This document shows positions 33,028 through 41,746 of a DNA stretch of 64,000 bases, in pieces; the first letter of the stretch is position 1; each line of letters opens with the position of its first letter. The stretch is from Mesorhizobium sp. RMAD-H1 (GTDB lineage Bacteria > Pseudomonadota > Alphaproteobacteria > Rhizobiales > Rhizobiaceae): the NCBI RefSeq assembly GCF_014191375.1, contig NZ_JACHWN010000003.1, forward strand, positions 372,001 to 436,000, read 5' to 3'. Below the pieces are notes generated by a model. That model was given only the letters and a program-made list of their open reading frames with translations. It was not told the origin of the DNA and searched no databases. The translations under genes and the position numbers were made by a program.

Positions 33028-33711
33028 ATGACTATCTCTAAAATCGAAGACGCAATCGAGGCGATTGCCCGTGGTGAAATGGTCATCGTCGTCGATGACG
33101 AGGATCGCGAAAACGAAGGCGACATCATCGTCCCCTCGGACAGCATCACACCGCAGGCCGTCGCATTCATGATGAACCACGCCCGCGGCCTGATCTGCGT
33201 GGCGATGGAAGGCGAGCGGCTGGACGCGCTCGACCTTCCCCTGATGGTGCCGCGGAACACCGAATATCATAAGACGGCATTCACGGTTTCGGTGGATTAT
33301 ATCCCCGGCACGACGACCGGTATCTCTGCGGCCGACCGCGCGAAGACGATCCGGGCGCTGGTCGAAGACAGCACCCGTCCCGAAGATTTCGCCCGTCCGG
33401 GCCACATCTTTCCATTGAGAGCCAATCCTGAAGGCGTTCTCGGTCGCCTGGGGCATACCGAAGCCGCTGTCGACCTCTGCCGCCTGGCCGGGCGATATCC
33501 CTCCGGCACGATCTGCGAGGTCGCCAATGACGACGGGACCATGGCGCGGCTGCCCGAACTCATGCACTTTGCGGAGAAGCATGGCCTGCTCCTCGTCACG
33601 ATCAAGGATCTGATTGAATATATGGAGCAGCGCAGACAGCCGGCCGGTGCCGTCCTGGAAATGATGGGAGTCGAGGAGGTTCGGGCTTCCAGTCATTCTG
33701 CAGGCCGATAA
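33028..33711 (+). CDS. ribB: 3,4-dihydroxy-2-butanone 4-phosphate synthase
   Basis: A 227-residue stand-alone RibB, converting ribulose 5-phosphate to 3,4-dihydroxy-2-butanone 4-phosphate plus formate in riboflavin synthesis. Diagnostic segments are VVDDEDRENEGD (~24), GTTTGISAADR (~93) and LGHTEAAVDLCRLAG (~138). There is no fused GTP cyclohydrolase II domain. ATG 33028 follows AAAGG and is the normal family N-terminus. It is controlled by the FMN riboswitch upstream and is not linked to other rib genes here. It lies within the polyol region, whose GlpD-like dehydrogenases need FAD. It ends 6 bp from the convergent dhaKL gene. Confidence 0.95.
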   Translation: MTISKIEDAIEAIARGEMVIVVDDEDRENEGDIIVPSDSITPQAVAFMMNHARGLICVAMEGERLDALDLPLMVPRNTEYHKTAFTVSVDYIPGTTTGISAADRAKTIRALVEDSTRPEDFARPGHIFPLRANPEGVLGRLGHTEAAVDLCRLAGRYPSGTICEVANDDGTMARLPELMHFAEKHGLLLVTIKDLIEYMEQRRQPAGAVLEMMGVEEVRASSHSAGR

Positions 33712-33717
33712 AGCCCG

Positions 33718-35433
33718 TCAAGCCTCTCTATCGCTCATCCGGGTCCCGATCGCGTTGGCTATCAGGGCGAGGGACATGGCGCCTGGATCCGGATGGCCGA
33801 TGCTGCGTTCCGCCAGCGGGCGGGCGCGGCCAAGGCGCGGGGAGAGCGGCGCCGTCGCCTCCGCTGCTGTCTGAGCGGCGGTGGCGGCATTGGCCCAAGC
33901 ATTTGCCAGTGACTGCCCTTCTGATATGCCTTTTTCCAAGGCGTCCACGAAGGGAATGAGGGCATCGACCAGCGTCTTGTCGCCGATTTTCGCGCCGCCG
34001 ATTCGCGTCACGTCATTGACCGCGGCGCGCGCGCCTGCGGCGATGGCGGGTGCATTCAGGCGGTCCATATCGGAGAATGCGCTGCTCCAGGATCTCAGAA
34101 GCAAGCCCCAGATCGCCCCCGACGTGCCGCCCGCCCGGTCCGCCCATGCATCACCTGCCGCCGCGAGGGCCGATTTTGCCCCGGCGCCGCTTTCGACGGC
34201 CGCCTGGATCGCCTTCTTCGCTGCGGTGGCGCCCCGGCGCATGCCCTGACCGTGATCGCCGTCGCCGGCATATGCATCCATCTGGCCGAGCTCCTGCTCG
34301 CTTTTCTCAAGGGCGTCGGTGATCGCCTCGAAGAGACCGGCAAGGCAGGCGGCATCGTGTCTTGAAACCTCGGAAGAGGGGGGATAGGCCGGCGCCGCGT
34401 CATCGTCCCGGCCTACTGCGTCAATTCTCTCCGTCCGGAAGGATTCGCCACGCCGGAATACCGGCGTATCGCAGGGCGCAAGCCATAGCTGCTCGAGTTC
34501 ATCGTCCAGCCAGGTGATTGTCAGGGAGCAGCCCTGCATGTCGAGGCTGGTGACGAGTTCCCCGACCTCGGCGCCCACGATCTCGACATCATGAGAACGC
34601 AGCGTCTTCTCCACGGCGTTCCAGAGAACGAACAGCTCCTCATATTTGGTCGCGCCAAGACCATTGAGCAGAACCGCGGCTCGTTTGGCGTCTGCGGGAC
34701 GTTCCCTGAGCAAAGTGGTGACGAGCAGGGCGGAGAGCTCCGTTGCCGACATAAGATCGGTTTCCTGAATTCCGGGCTCCCCATGGATGCCAAGGCCGAT
34801 CGCCATCCGACCCGCAGGTACCGTGAAGAGGGGTTCCTTTGCGCCCGGCAGCGTGCACCCGCCGAAAGCGACGCCGAGCGAAGTGGTCCGCGCATTGGCA
34901 TGGCGGGTCACGCGCTCCACGTCAGCCAGCGGCATGCCGGCTTCGGCGGCCGCACCGGCGATCTTGAAAACGATGAAGTCACCGGCAATGCCCCGGCGCT
35001 GGATATGGCGGTCCGCGGGTGCGCTGGCAACATCGTCAGTAACGGTCACGATCCTGACATCGGTGCCCTCCGCCCTCAATCGTTCGGCGGCGACACCGAA
35101 ATTGAGAACGTCGCCGGCATAATTGCCGAAGCCAAGCAGGATACCCCCGCCGTGGTCGGCCTTGCGGCAGACCCGCGCGATTGCCGCGGTTGAGGGAGAG
35201 GCGAATATCTCGCCGGCAACCGCCGCATCGGCCATGCCGGGGCCGACATAGCCGGCAAAGGCCGGGTAGTGGCCGGAGCCGCCGCCGACGATGACGGAAA
35301 CCTTCCCGCGCGGAACCTTGGTGGAGCGGATGACGCCGCCTCGGACCAGATGGACATAGCGGCTGTAGACATCCGCAAAGCCTGCGAGTGCGGTAGCCGC
35401 AAAGTCTTCTGCATCGTCGAGCATCTTGGTCAT
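33718..35433 (-). CDS. Fused DhaK-DhaL kinase (dihydroxyacetone/erythrulose kinase)
   Basis: A 571-residue ATP-dependent kinase of the DAK family. The K domain (~1-330) has GGGSGHYPAF, GNYAGDVLNFG and the covalent His in GLGIHGEPG. The L domain (~365-571) has MDAYAGDGDHGQGM and GERS-like ERSIGHPDPGAM. This architecture is found in dihydroxyacetone kinases and in D- or L-erythrulose kinases (DerK/LerK). ATG 35433 follows GGAGGAG. It diverges from the tkt operon across 262 bp. With eryH/eryI downstream in the region, an erythrulose substrate is attractive but unproven. Confidence 0.9.
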   Translation of the reverse strand: MTKMLDDAEDFAATALAGFADVYSRYVHLVRGGVIRSTKVPRGKVSVIVGGGSGHYPAFAGYVGPGMADAAVAGEIFASPSTAAIARVCRKADHGGGILLGFGNYAGDVLNFGVAAERLRAEGTDVRIVTVTDDVASAPADRHIQRRGIAGDFIVFKIAGAAAEAGMPLADVERVTRHANARTTSLGVAFGGCTLPGAKEPLFTVPAGRMAIGLGIHGEPGIQETDLMSATELSALLVTTLLRERPADAKRAAVLLNGLGATKYEELFVLWNAVEKTLRSHDVEIVGAEVGELVTSLDMQGCSLTITWLDDELEQLWLAPCDTPVFRRGESFRTERIDAVGRDDDAAPAYPPSSEVSRHDAACLAGLFEAITDALEKSEQELGQMDAYAGDGDHGQGMRRGATAAKKAIQAAVESGAGAKSALAAAGDAWADRAGGTSGAIWGLLLRSWSSAFSDMDRLNAPAIAAGARAAVNDVTRIGGAKIGDKTLVDALIPFVDALEKGISEGQSLANAWANAATAAQTAAEATAPLSPRLGRARPLAERSIGHPDPGAMSLALIANAIGTRMSDREA

Positions 35434-35618
35434 TCAGTTCTCCTCCATCCCGGTGCTGGCCGGGGTGCCTCTGCGGCCTTTTCCTGTGGGAGCAAGATTG
35501 CCCAAAAGGCGCTCGTTGCAAAGGGCATCGGATACCCGAACGCACAGCGTTTTATGGACAGATATCACAATCTAACATCAGTTTGGGATGACCTCTTCCG
35601 CAAAATCACTAAAAATCA

Positions 35619-35648
35619 TGTTATTTTGATATTCAATATTGTTATTTC
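35619..35648 (+). promoter_or_regulatory. Repeated TGTTATTT motif upstream of tkt
   Basis: Two direct copies of TGTTATTT at 35619-35626 and 35640-35647, 21 bp apart (two helical turns), in the region shared by tkt and the fused kinase gene. The second copy is part of CAATATTGTTATTTC (35634-35648), almost identical to CAATATTGTGTTATTTC in front of the DeoR gene at 54.7 kb. A shared regulator, perhaps that DeoR protein, is inferred. Confidence 0.5.
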
Positions 35649-35695
35649 TCTGCGTATCGCGTATTTGAGACTGCATTGAGGAGGATGAGATATTC

Positions 35696-37699
35696 ATGTC
35701 GATGTCAGGTCTGTTCGAGCTAGCCAATTGCATTCGCGCGCTTTCCATTGATGCCGTAGAGGCGGCGAATTCGGGCCATCCAGGCATGCCCATGGGCATG
35801 GCCGATGCAGCGGCGGTACTGTTCTCCAACCATCTGAAATTCGACGCCGCGGATCCCGCATGGCCCGACCGGGACCGTTTCGTGCTGTCGAACGGGCATG
35901 GTTCCATGCTGCTCTACAGCCTGCTCTACCTGACAGGTTACGAGGGTGTGACCCTCGATGAGCTGAAGAACTTCCGGCAATGGGGCTCGAAGACGCCGGG
36001 TCATCCCGAATACGGGCACACACCGGGCGTCGAGACGACGACGGGTCCGCTGGGGCAGGGGCTTGCCGGAGCGGTTGGGATGGCCATCGCCGAGCGCCAT
36101 CTCTCCGATGTTTTCGGCTCCGGCCTTGTCGATCACCGCACCTATGTCTTCTGCGGCGATGGCTGCCTGATGGAAGGTGTTGGCCAGGAAGCCATCTCGC
36201 TTGCCGGCCATCTGGGCCTCGGCAAGCTGATCGTTCTCTATGACGACAACGCAATCACCATTGACGGCTCGACGTCGATCTCCTTCACGGAAGATGTTCC
36301 GGCCAAGCTGTCGGCCTGCGGCTGGCATGTCCAGCGGGTGGATGGACATGATCACGCGGCCATCGATGCGGCCCTTTCCCAGGCAAAGGCGGAAGACAGC
36401 CGTCCGTCACTGATCGCGCTGAAGACCATCATCGGCTTTGGCGCGCCGACGAAGGCGGGCAAGAATTCCTCCCATGGTTCGCCGCTCGGCTCAGCGGAGG
36501 CAGCGGGCGCCAAGGCCGCCATTGGCTGGACCTCTGCGCCATTTGAAATACCGGCTGATCTTTTGCAGAAGTGGCACGCCATCGGGCGGCGGGGGCAGGC
36601 GGCGCGCAGCCAGTGGGCGGATCGGCTGGCGGCGGCAGCGCCTGATCTCATTGTCGAATTCCGGCGACGTATGCAGGGCCTTCTTCCGGAAAGCTTCGAC
36701 AAAGCCATTGCCGAAGCCCGGACGCGGCTCTTCGAAGCGCCGCAGGCTGTCGCTACCCGCAAGGCGAGCCAGATCGCGCTCGAGACGCTCACCGCCGCGC
36801 TGCCGGAAATGCTGGGCGGTTCCGCCGATCTTACCCACTCCAATCTGACACGGGTGGCGGCAGTCGACACGGATTTCACCGCCAGTTCGCCCGGGCGGTA
36901 TGTGAGCTACGGCGTGCGTGAGTTCGCCATGGCCGCGGCCATGAACGGGATGGCGGTGCATGGGGGCGTTATTCCCTATGGGGGCACCTTCCTGGTGTTC
37001 TCCGATTACTGCCGCAATGCCATCCGGCTTTCAGCGCTGATGGGAACGAGGGTGGTCTATGTGCTCACGCACGATTCCATCGGGCTTGGCGAAGATGGTC
37101 CCACCCACCAGCCAGTCGAGCATCTGGCGAGCCTCAGAGCCCTGCCGAACCTGCATGTGTTCCGTCCCGCGGACGCCGTCGAAACATTGGAATGCTGGGA
37201 AATCGCGCTGCGCGACGCAAACAATCCCTCCGTCCTGGCGCTCTCCCGGCAGAATGTTCCGCAGCTTCGGCGCGAGCCGGAAACGGAAAACCGCTCCGCG
37301 AAGGGCGCTTACGTCATCAGGAACACGGCGGGTCCGCGCGATGTAACGCTACTGGCGACGGGTACGGAAGTTGCGCTGGCGGTTTCGGCGGCGGAAGAGC
37401 TCGCAAAGGAAGGGATCGCCGCGGCGGTTGTCTCGATGCCGAGCTGGGATCTGTTTGAAGCGCAGCCCCGGGACTATCGCCGCGAGGTTCTGGGCAGCGC
37501 GCCAAGGCTTGCCATCGAGGCTGCGGCCAAGTTCGGCTGGACTCGCTATGTCGAGAGCGAGGACGACGTCATCGGCATGGACGGCTTCGGCGCTTCCGCG
37601 GCTGCCGAAGTGCTTTATGAAAAATTTGGCATCACCAGGGAAGCGATCATGCAGCGCGTCCGTGAACTGACAGGTGTGGTCAATGAAGCCATCGTCTGA
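35696..37699 (+). CDS. tkt: Transketolase
   Basis: A 667-residue full-length transketolase, moving two-carbon units between ketose and aldose phosphates with thiamine diphosphate. The N-terminal [20 protein letters not shown], the ThDP/Mg site [20 protein letters not shown] (~150) and the acceptor-site region [16 protein letters not shown] (~458) are intact. GGAGG lies about 11 bases before ATG 35696. First gene of a tkt-fbp-fba operon, in which the fbp start overlaps its 3' end. In this locus its natural job is to process the D-erythrose 4-phosphate made by EryA-EryI. A dihydroxyacetone-synthase-like activity cannot be excluded. Confidence 0.95.
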   Translation: MSMSGLFELANCIRALSIDAVEAANSGHPGMPMGMADAAAVLFSNHLKFDAADPAWPDRDRFVLSNGHGSMLLYSLLYLTGYEGVTLDELKNFRQWGSKTPGHPEYGHTPGVETTTGPLGQGLAGAVGMAIAERHLSDVFGSGLVDHRTYVFCGDGCLMEGVGQEAISLAGHLGLGKLIVLYDDNAITIDGSTSISFTEDVPAKLSACGWHVQRVDGHDHAAIDAALSQAKAEDSRPSLIALKTIIGFGAPTKAGKNSSHGSPLGSAEAAGAKAAIGWTSAPFEIPADLLQKWHAIGRRGQAARSQWADRLAAAAPDLIVEFRRRMQGLLPESFDKAIAEARTRLFEAPQAVATRKASQIALETLTAALPEMLGGSADLTHSNLTRVAAVDTDFTASSPGRYVSYGVREFAMAAAMNGMAVHGGVIPYGGTFLVFSDYCRNAIRLSALMGTRVVYVLTHDSIGLGEDGPTHQPVEHLASLRALPNLHVFRPADAVETLECWEIALRDANNPSVLALSRQNVPQLRREPETENRSAKGAYVIRNTAGPRDVTLLATGTEVALAVSAAEELAKEGIAAAVVSMPSWDLFEAQPRDYRREVLGSAPRLAIEAAAKFGWTRYVESEDDVIGMDGFGASAAAEVLYEKFGITREAIMQRVRELTGVVNEAIV

Positions 37700-38708
37700 G
37701 ACGCTTGAGCTGGACGGCGACGACCACAAGCGGGAACATAAGCCGGTGGAAAGCTATCTGTCCGACTGGGCGGCTGGCGACACCGGCCGCCAATCGATCG
37801 CGGAGCTGCTGGAGGCGATCCTTCGTGGCGCTATGATTCTGTCGAAGCGCATCGCCGCGGGCAGGCTGCCGGGCGATCCGGGCCGGCTTGTCGGCGAGAA
37901 CACCGACGGCGACCGCCAGAAGAGCATCGATGTGGGATCGCACCGGCTTTTCGTAAACCTGCTTATCGCTGCAGGGGCGGCACAGGTGCTCTCCGAAGAA
38001 GCGGAACAGCCCGTAATGGGCCATGCCGGTGGAAAATATGCGGTGGCGATCGATCCTCTGGACGGTTCCGGCAATGTGGGGCTCGGCGCGCCTCTGGGGA
38101 CGCTCTTTTCGATTCTGCCCCATCAGGCAGGGACGGATCCCTTCCTGCAGCCGGGACGCGAGCAGGTAGCAGCGGGCTATATCTCCTATGGCAATTCCGT
38201 CGATCTTGGCTTCTCGGTAGGTGAAGGGCTGGTATCCGCCACAATGGACCCCGAGAGCGGACGGTTCTTGATCGTCGCGGAGAAGGTAACGCTTCCCCGC
38301 GAAACGGCGGAACTGGCTTTCAATGCATCCGTCTACCGCCATCTGCGCTCTGGCATGAAGACCTATGTGGACGATTGCCTGCAGGGCAAGGCCGGGCCGC
38401 GTGGCCGCGATTTCAATATGCGCTGGCTGGGCGCAGCCGTCGGTGATCTGCACCGGATTCTGCAGAAGGGCGGCTTGTTCTTCTATGTCGACGATCGGCG
38501 TGCGGGCTATGAGCAGGGTCGTCTGCGGCATGTCTATGAAGCAAACCCGATCGCTTTCCTGTGTGCGTCAGCGGGCGGGAAGGCATCGGATGGGCGTCAG
38601 CCGATCCTCGAAAAGCTGCCACAAGCTTATCACGGGCGCACCAGCCTCATATTCGGGTCGGTTGAGGAGGTCGACACGGTCTGCGGCTACGTCTCCCGCC
38701 ATCAGTAA
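37683..38708 (+). CDS. fbp: Class I fructose-1,6-bisphosphatase
   Basis: A 341-residue class I FBPase, hydrolysing fructose 1,6-bisphosphate and, in CBB-type enzymes, often sedoheptulose 1,7-bisphosphate. The metal-binding motif [13 protein letters not shown] (~118) and LSEEAEQPV are present, as is GRGFNMRW-like [19 protein letters not shown] near the C-terminus. The ATG at 37683 lies inside the end of tkt (17 bp overlap), indicating coupling. With tkt and fba it forms a module resembling the regenerative arm of the Calvin cycle, but no RuBisCO or phosphoribulokinase gene is in the window. Confidence 0.93.
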   Translation: MKPSSETLELDGDDHKREHKPVESYLSDWAAGDTGRQSIAELLEAILRGAMILSKRIAAGRLPGDPGRLVGENTDGDRQKSIDVGSHRLFVNLLIAAGAAQVLSEEAEQPVMGHAGGKYAVAIDPLDGSGNVGLGAPLGTLFSILPHQAGTDPFLQPGREQVAAGYISYGNSVDLGFSVGEGLVSATMDPESGRFLIVAEKVTLPRETAELAFNASVYRHLRSGMKTYVDDCLQGKAGPRGRDFNMRWLGAAVGDLHRILQKGGLFFYVDDRRAGYEQGRLRHVYEANPIAFLCASAGGKASDGRQPILEKLPQAYHGRTSLIFGSVEEVDTVCGYVSRHQ

Positions 38709-38722
38709 CAGGGGAAATCGTC

Positions 38723-39787
38723 ATGGCACGTATTACGCTTCGCCAATTGCTGGATCACGCGGCCGAACATGGCTACGGCGTTCCGGCCTTCAACATCAGC
38801 AATATGGAGCAGGCGCTGGCGGTGATGGAAGCCGCGGATGCGACGAAATCCCCTGTCATCATGCAGGCCTCGCGCGGCGCGCGCAGCTATGCCAATGATA
38901 TCATGCTGCGGCACATGATGGATGCGTGCGTCGAAATCTATCCGCATATCCCGGTCTGTGTTCACCTCGACCATGGCAATGAGCCGGGCAGTTGCATGAC
39001 CGCCATCCAGTCCGGCTTCACCTCGGTCATGATGGATGGCTCCCTGGAGGCGGACGGCAAGACGCCCGCCGACTGGACCTATAATGTCAATGTCACGCGG
39101 CAGGTCACCACCATGGCGCATCTCGGCGGCATTTCCGTCGAAGGCGAACTCGGCGTTCTGGGCTCGCTGGAAAGCGGCATGGGCGATCAGGAGGACGGGC
39201 ACGGCGCAGAGGGGCAGCTTTCCCATGATCAACTGCTGACGGATCCGGATGAGGCCGTGAAGTTCGTTGCCGAAACCAAAGTCGATGCCCTGGCGGTCGC
39301 CATGGGAACAAGCCATGGCGCGTATAAATTCACGCGGAAGCCGGATGGCGATGTCCTGGCGATGCACGTCATCGAGGAAATCCACCGGAAGCTGCCGAAC
39401 ACGCATCTTGTGATGCACGGCTCCTCATCGGTGCCCGAAGAGCTGCAGGAAATCATCAACCGCTATGGCGGCGACATCAAGCCGACATGGGGCGTGCCGG
39501 TGGAGGAGATCCAGCGGGGCATCCGCAACGGCGTTCGCAAGATCAACATCGACACGGACTGCCGCATGGCCATGACCGGCCAGGTCCGCCGCGTGCTGAG
39601 CGAAAACCCCGCCGAGTTCGATGTCCGCAAATATCTGAAGCCCGCGATGGCGGCGCTGACGAAGCTCTGCTGCGAGCGGTTCGAGCAATTCGGCACGGCA
39701 GGACATGCCGGAAACATCACACCCCTGACGCTTGCCGAAATGGCCAGGCGCTACAAATCAGGCGAGCTGGATCCTGTTCTGGCCTGA
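38723..39787 (+). CDS. fba: Class II fructose-bisphosphate aldolase, CBB type
   Basis: A 354-residue zinc-dependent aldolase of the Calvin-cycle subtype. Visible: [20 protein letters not shown] with the metal His (~85), [25 protein letters not shown] with metal His, HGSSSVPEE, and [14 protein letters not shown] for phosphate binding. It condenses dihydroxyacetone phosphate with glyceraldehyde 3-phosphate and, in many family members, with erythrose 4-phosphate to give sedoheptulose 1,7-bisphosphate. Fifteen bp after fbp; last gene of the operon. It would join the products of the DHA kinases with those of the erythritol pathway. Confidence 0.94.
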   Translation: MARITLRQLLDHAAEHGYGVPAFNISNMEQALAVMEAADATKSPVIMQASRGARSYANDIMLRHMMDACVEIYPHIPVCVHLDHGNEPGSCMTAIQSGFTSVMMDGSLEADGKTPADWTYNVNVTRQVTTMAHLGGISVEGELGVLGSLESGMGDQEDGHGAEGQLSHDQLLTDPDEAVKFVAETKVDALAVAMGTSHGAYKFTRKPDGDVLAMHVIEEIHRKLPNTHLVMHGSSSVPEELQEIINRYGGDIKPTWGVPVEEIQRGIRNGVRKINIDTDCRMAMTGQVRRVLSENPAEFDVRKYLKPAMAALTKLCCERFEQFGTAGHAGNITPLTLAEMARRYKSGELDPVLA

Positions 39788-39849
39788 CATTTCTCCGCCG
39801 GCCCTAGAGGATTTAAGGTGTTGAGATAGAAGCAGCAGCGCTGTGGGAT

Positions 39850-40009
39850 GCCCCTCACCCTTACCCTCTCCCCGCGAGGACGGGGAGAGGGGGCATAGAT
39901 GTTGGCGACATACTTTCTTGGTTCCGCCAGGCTTCAGATGGTAGCGAGGCGCCGATGCTAAACGTCCCCCTCTACCCGTTTAAACGGGGAGAGGGTAAGG
40001 GTGAGGGGC
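39850..40009. repeat. Intergenic palindromic repeat element with 25-bp inverted ends
   Basis: A 160-bp element between two convergent operons. Its ends (39850-39874 and 39985-40009) are perfect 25-bp inverted repeats beginning GCCCCTCACCCTTACCCTCT. The left arm also forms a small hairpin with 39881-39890, and the right arm with 39966-39978. C-rich CCCTCACCC...CTCTCCCCG repeats of this kind are common in rhizobial intergenic regions. No coding capacity; it may act as a bidirectional terminator. Confidence 0.8.
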
Positions 40010-40042
40010 AAATTACAAGCGATTTCGTCAAATCATGAACCG

Positions 40043-41746
40043 TTAGAATTTCAGCCCGTGGCGGGTCTCAAGCAATTCGACTGTCATTTCGACCTCCTGG
40101 CGGCGCCTCTCCTCGCTCCAGCCAAGGGCTTCTGCCGTTATCATCGCGATTTCTTCCAGGCCGGAACGTGATAGAAGCCCTTCGATCGCCATCGTTGTCC
40201 GGCGCATGACGATGTCAGGGAGATGGGCGATCATCTCCGATCGGGCGATCCAGTCGATCTCGCCTCGGGTGTAGCCCGGGATGTGCTCAAGCGGTGCTTC
40301 GCTTTCGAAATTCCGGATGTGGGCCAGAACGAGATCGCACGTCGTTCCATAGCGCGCCAGGAGCGTGTCGATGGATCCGGAGCTCAACCTGCTCACGTTG
40401 CTCCGTTCCCCGATCCAATTCCTGCGGCTCGCCTCATCTGTCGGAAACGCGCGTCCACCTCCGATCGGCTCCATCTGGGTGCTCTGGCGGCGCGGAACGG
40501 CAAGCTGCTTGAGAAGGGTATCGGCGACTTCTTCCGCAAATCCGCGAAACGTCGTCCATTTGCCGCCGACGAGGGAGACGATGGAAAAAGGCCGCTCCGC
40601 CGTAGGCGGCAGAAGGGGAGCCGAATGATCCCGGCTGATGAGCCCTGGCTGGGTGGCGTCGGACGCCGGCAGGGGCCGGATGCCGCTATAGGTATAGACG
40701 ATCTGGCTGCGATCGAAATGCATGCGCGGCAGCAGCGACTTCAAGCTTGCGAGGAAATAATCGATTTCCTCCGCCTCGCATTTAACGTTGTCCGGATCGT
40801 CCGACTTGACATCCGTGGACCCGACCAGAGCGAGGCCGAGATATTCATAAACCAGGCAGATGCGGCCATCATCTGCTTCGAAATAGATCATCCTTCCCTT
40901 GAGACTTTTGACGAGTTCAGGATGCCGGAGCAGGATATGCGAGCCCTTCGTTCCGCCGATCAGCTTCGTCGACTCGCCAAGGCCGGCATTGATCCTGTCG
41001 ATCCAGGGGCCGCCGGCATTGACCGCGATCTTCGGGCGCGCGGCAAAGGAGCGGTCCTGATCGTCCTTGAAAGCGAGCACGCCGCCATTGGCGCTCTCCA
41101 GCTCGGCATAGTTCCTGGCATGGGAGCCGGGACTTGCCTCCAGCCCATCCCTGATCAGTTCCCAAACCAGCCGCTCGGGCCGGGTGATCCTGGCGTCGTA
41201 ATAGATCCCGCCTGCAACGATGCGCGGCGTTATCTCAGGCATCTCCTTGAGCGCGGCCTTGCGGAACAGGAAGCGGTGCTTCGGCATGACGCGGTGGCGC
41301 GCGCCGTAGACATCATAGAGCCAAAGGCCGATCTTTATGAGGAGCGCGCCGCGGCTGCGCGGTGCGGTGGTCGATCCGGCAAGGGTACGCAGTGCTGCCA
41401 GCGCACCCTTCACGTAGGAGAAGGAAGGCAGGAAGGTCGGGAGAGGCTCCACACAATGAGGCGCATTGCGCAGGAGCAGATTGCGCTCGAGGGTGGATTG
41501 GGCAACGAGCCCCAGCTCGCCCGTTTCGAGATATTTGATCCCCCCATGGATGAGACGGGAAGGTGCAGCGCTCGTCCCTGAGCCGAAATCCGCCTTGTCG
41601 ACAACAAGGCATTTGATGCCCTGCAGGCAGAGTTCCCGGAAAAGGCCGGCGCCATTGATGCCGGCGCCGATGATCACGACGTCATAATCGCCGGCAGAGC
41701 CGGCTTGCGAAGCGGTATCTGCGCTTCGCGTTATCTGCTTGTTCAT
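40043..41746 (-). CDS. GlpD-like FAD-dependent polyol-phosphate dehydrogenase
   Basis: A 567-residue membrane-associated flavoprotein of the glycerol-3-phosphate dehydrogenase family. It has the FAD motif VVIIGAGINGAGLFRE (~24), SRLIHGGIKYLETGE, and a C-terminal GlpD cap domain (from ~410). It is 64 residues longer than EryB at 51 kb and only distantly alike, so it is a paralogue rather than a duplicate. The ATG overlaps the kinase stop as ATGA. The likely job is oxidation of the polyol phosphate made by that kinase, passing electrons to quinone. The substrate could be glycerol 3-phosphate or another polyol phosphate. Confidence 0.88.
   Translation of the reverse strand: MNKQITRSADTASQAGSAGDYDVVIIGAGINGAGLFRELCLQGIKCLVVDKADFGSGTSAAPSRLIHGGIKYLETGELGLVAQSTLERNLLLRNAPHCVEPLPTFLPSFSYVKGALAALRTLAGSTTAPRSRGALLIKIGLWLYDVYGARHRVMPKHRFLFRKAALKEMPEITPRIVAGGIYYDARITRPERLVWELIRDGLEASPGSHARNYAELESANGGVLAFKDDQDRSFAARPKIAVNAGGPWIDRINAGLGESTKLIGGTKGSHILLRHPELVKSLKGRMIYFEADDGRICLVYEYLGLALVGSTDVKSDDPDNVKCEAEEIDYFLASLKSLLPRMHFDRSQIVYTYSGIRPLPASDATQPGLISRDHSAPLLPPTAERPFSIVSLVGGKWTTFRGFAEEVADTLLKQLAVPRRQSTQMEPIGGGRAFPTDEASRRNWIGERSNVSRLSSGSIDTLLARYGTTCDLVLAHIRNFESEAPLEHIPGYTRGEIDWIARSEMIAHLPDIVMRRTTMAIEGLLSRSGLEEIAMITAEALGWSEERRRQEVEMTVELLETRHGLKF

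Noticed and set aside
35696-39787. Complete Calvin-Benson operon
   Set aside because: No cbbL/cbbS, phosphoribulokinase or CbbR gene is visible; only tkt, fbp and fba are present.
39850-40009. Possible CRISPR array
   Set aside because: Only two inverted copies of the repeat, not regularly spaced direct repeats; no cas genes in the window.
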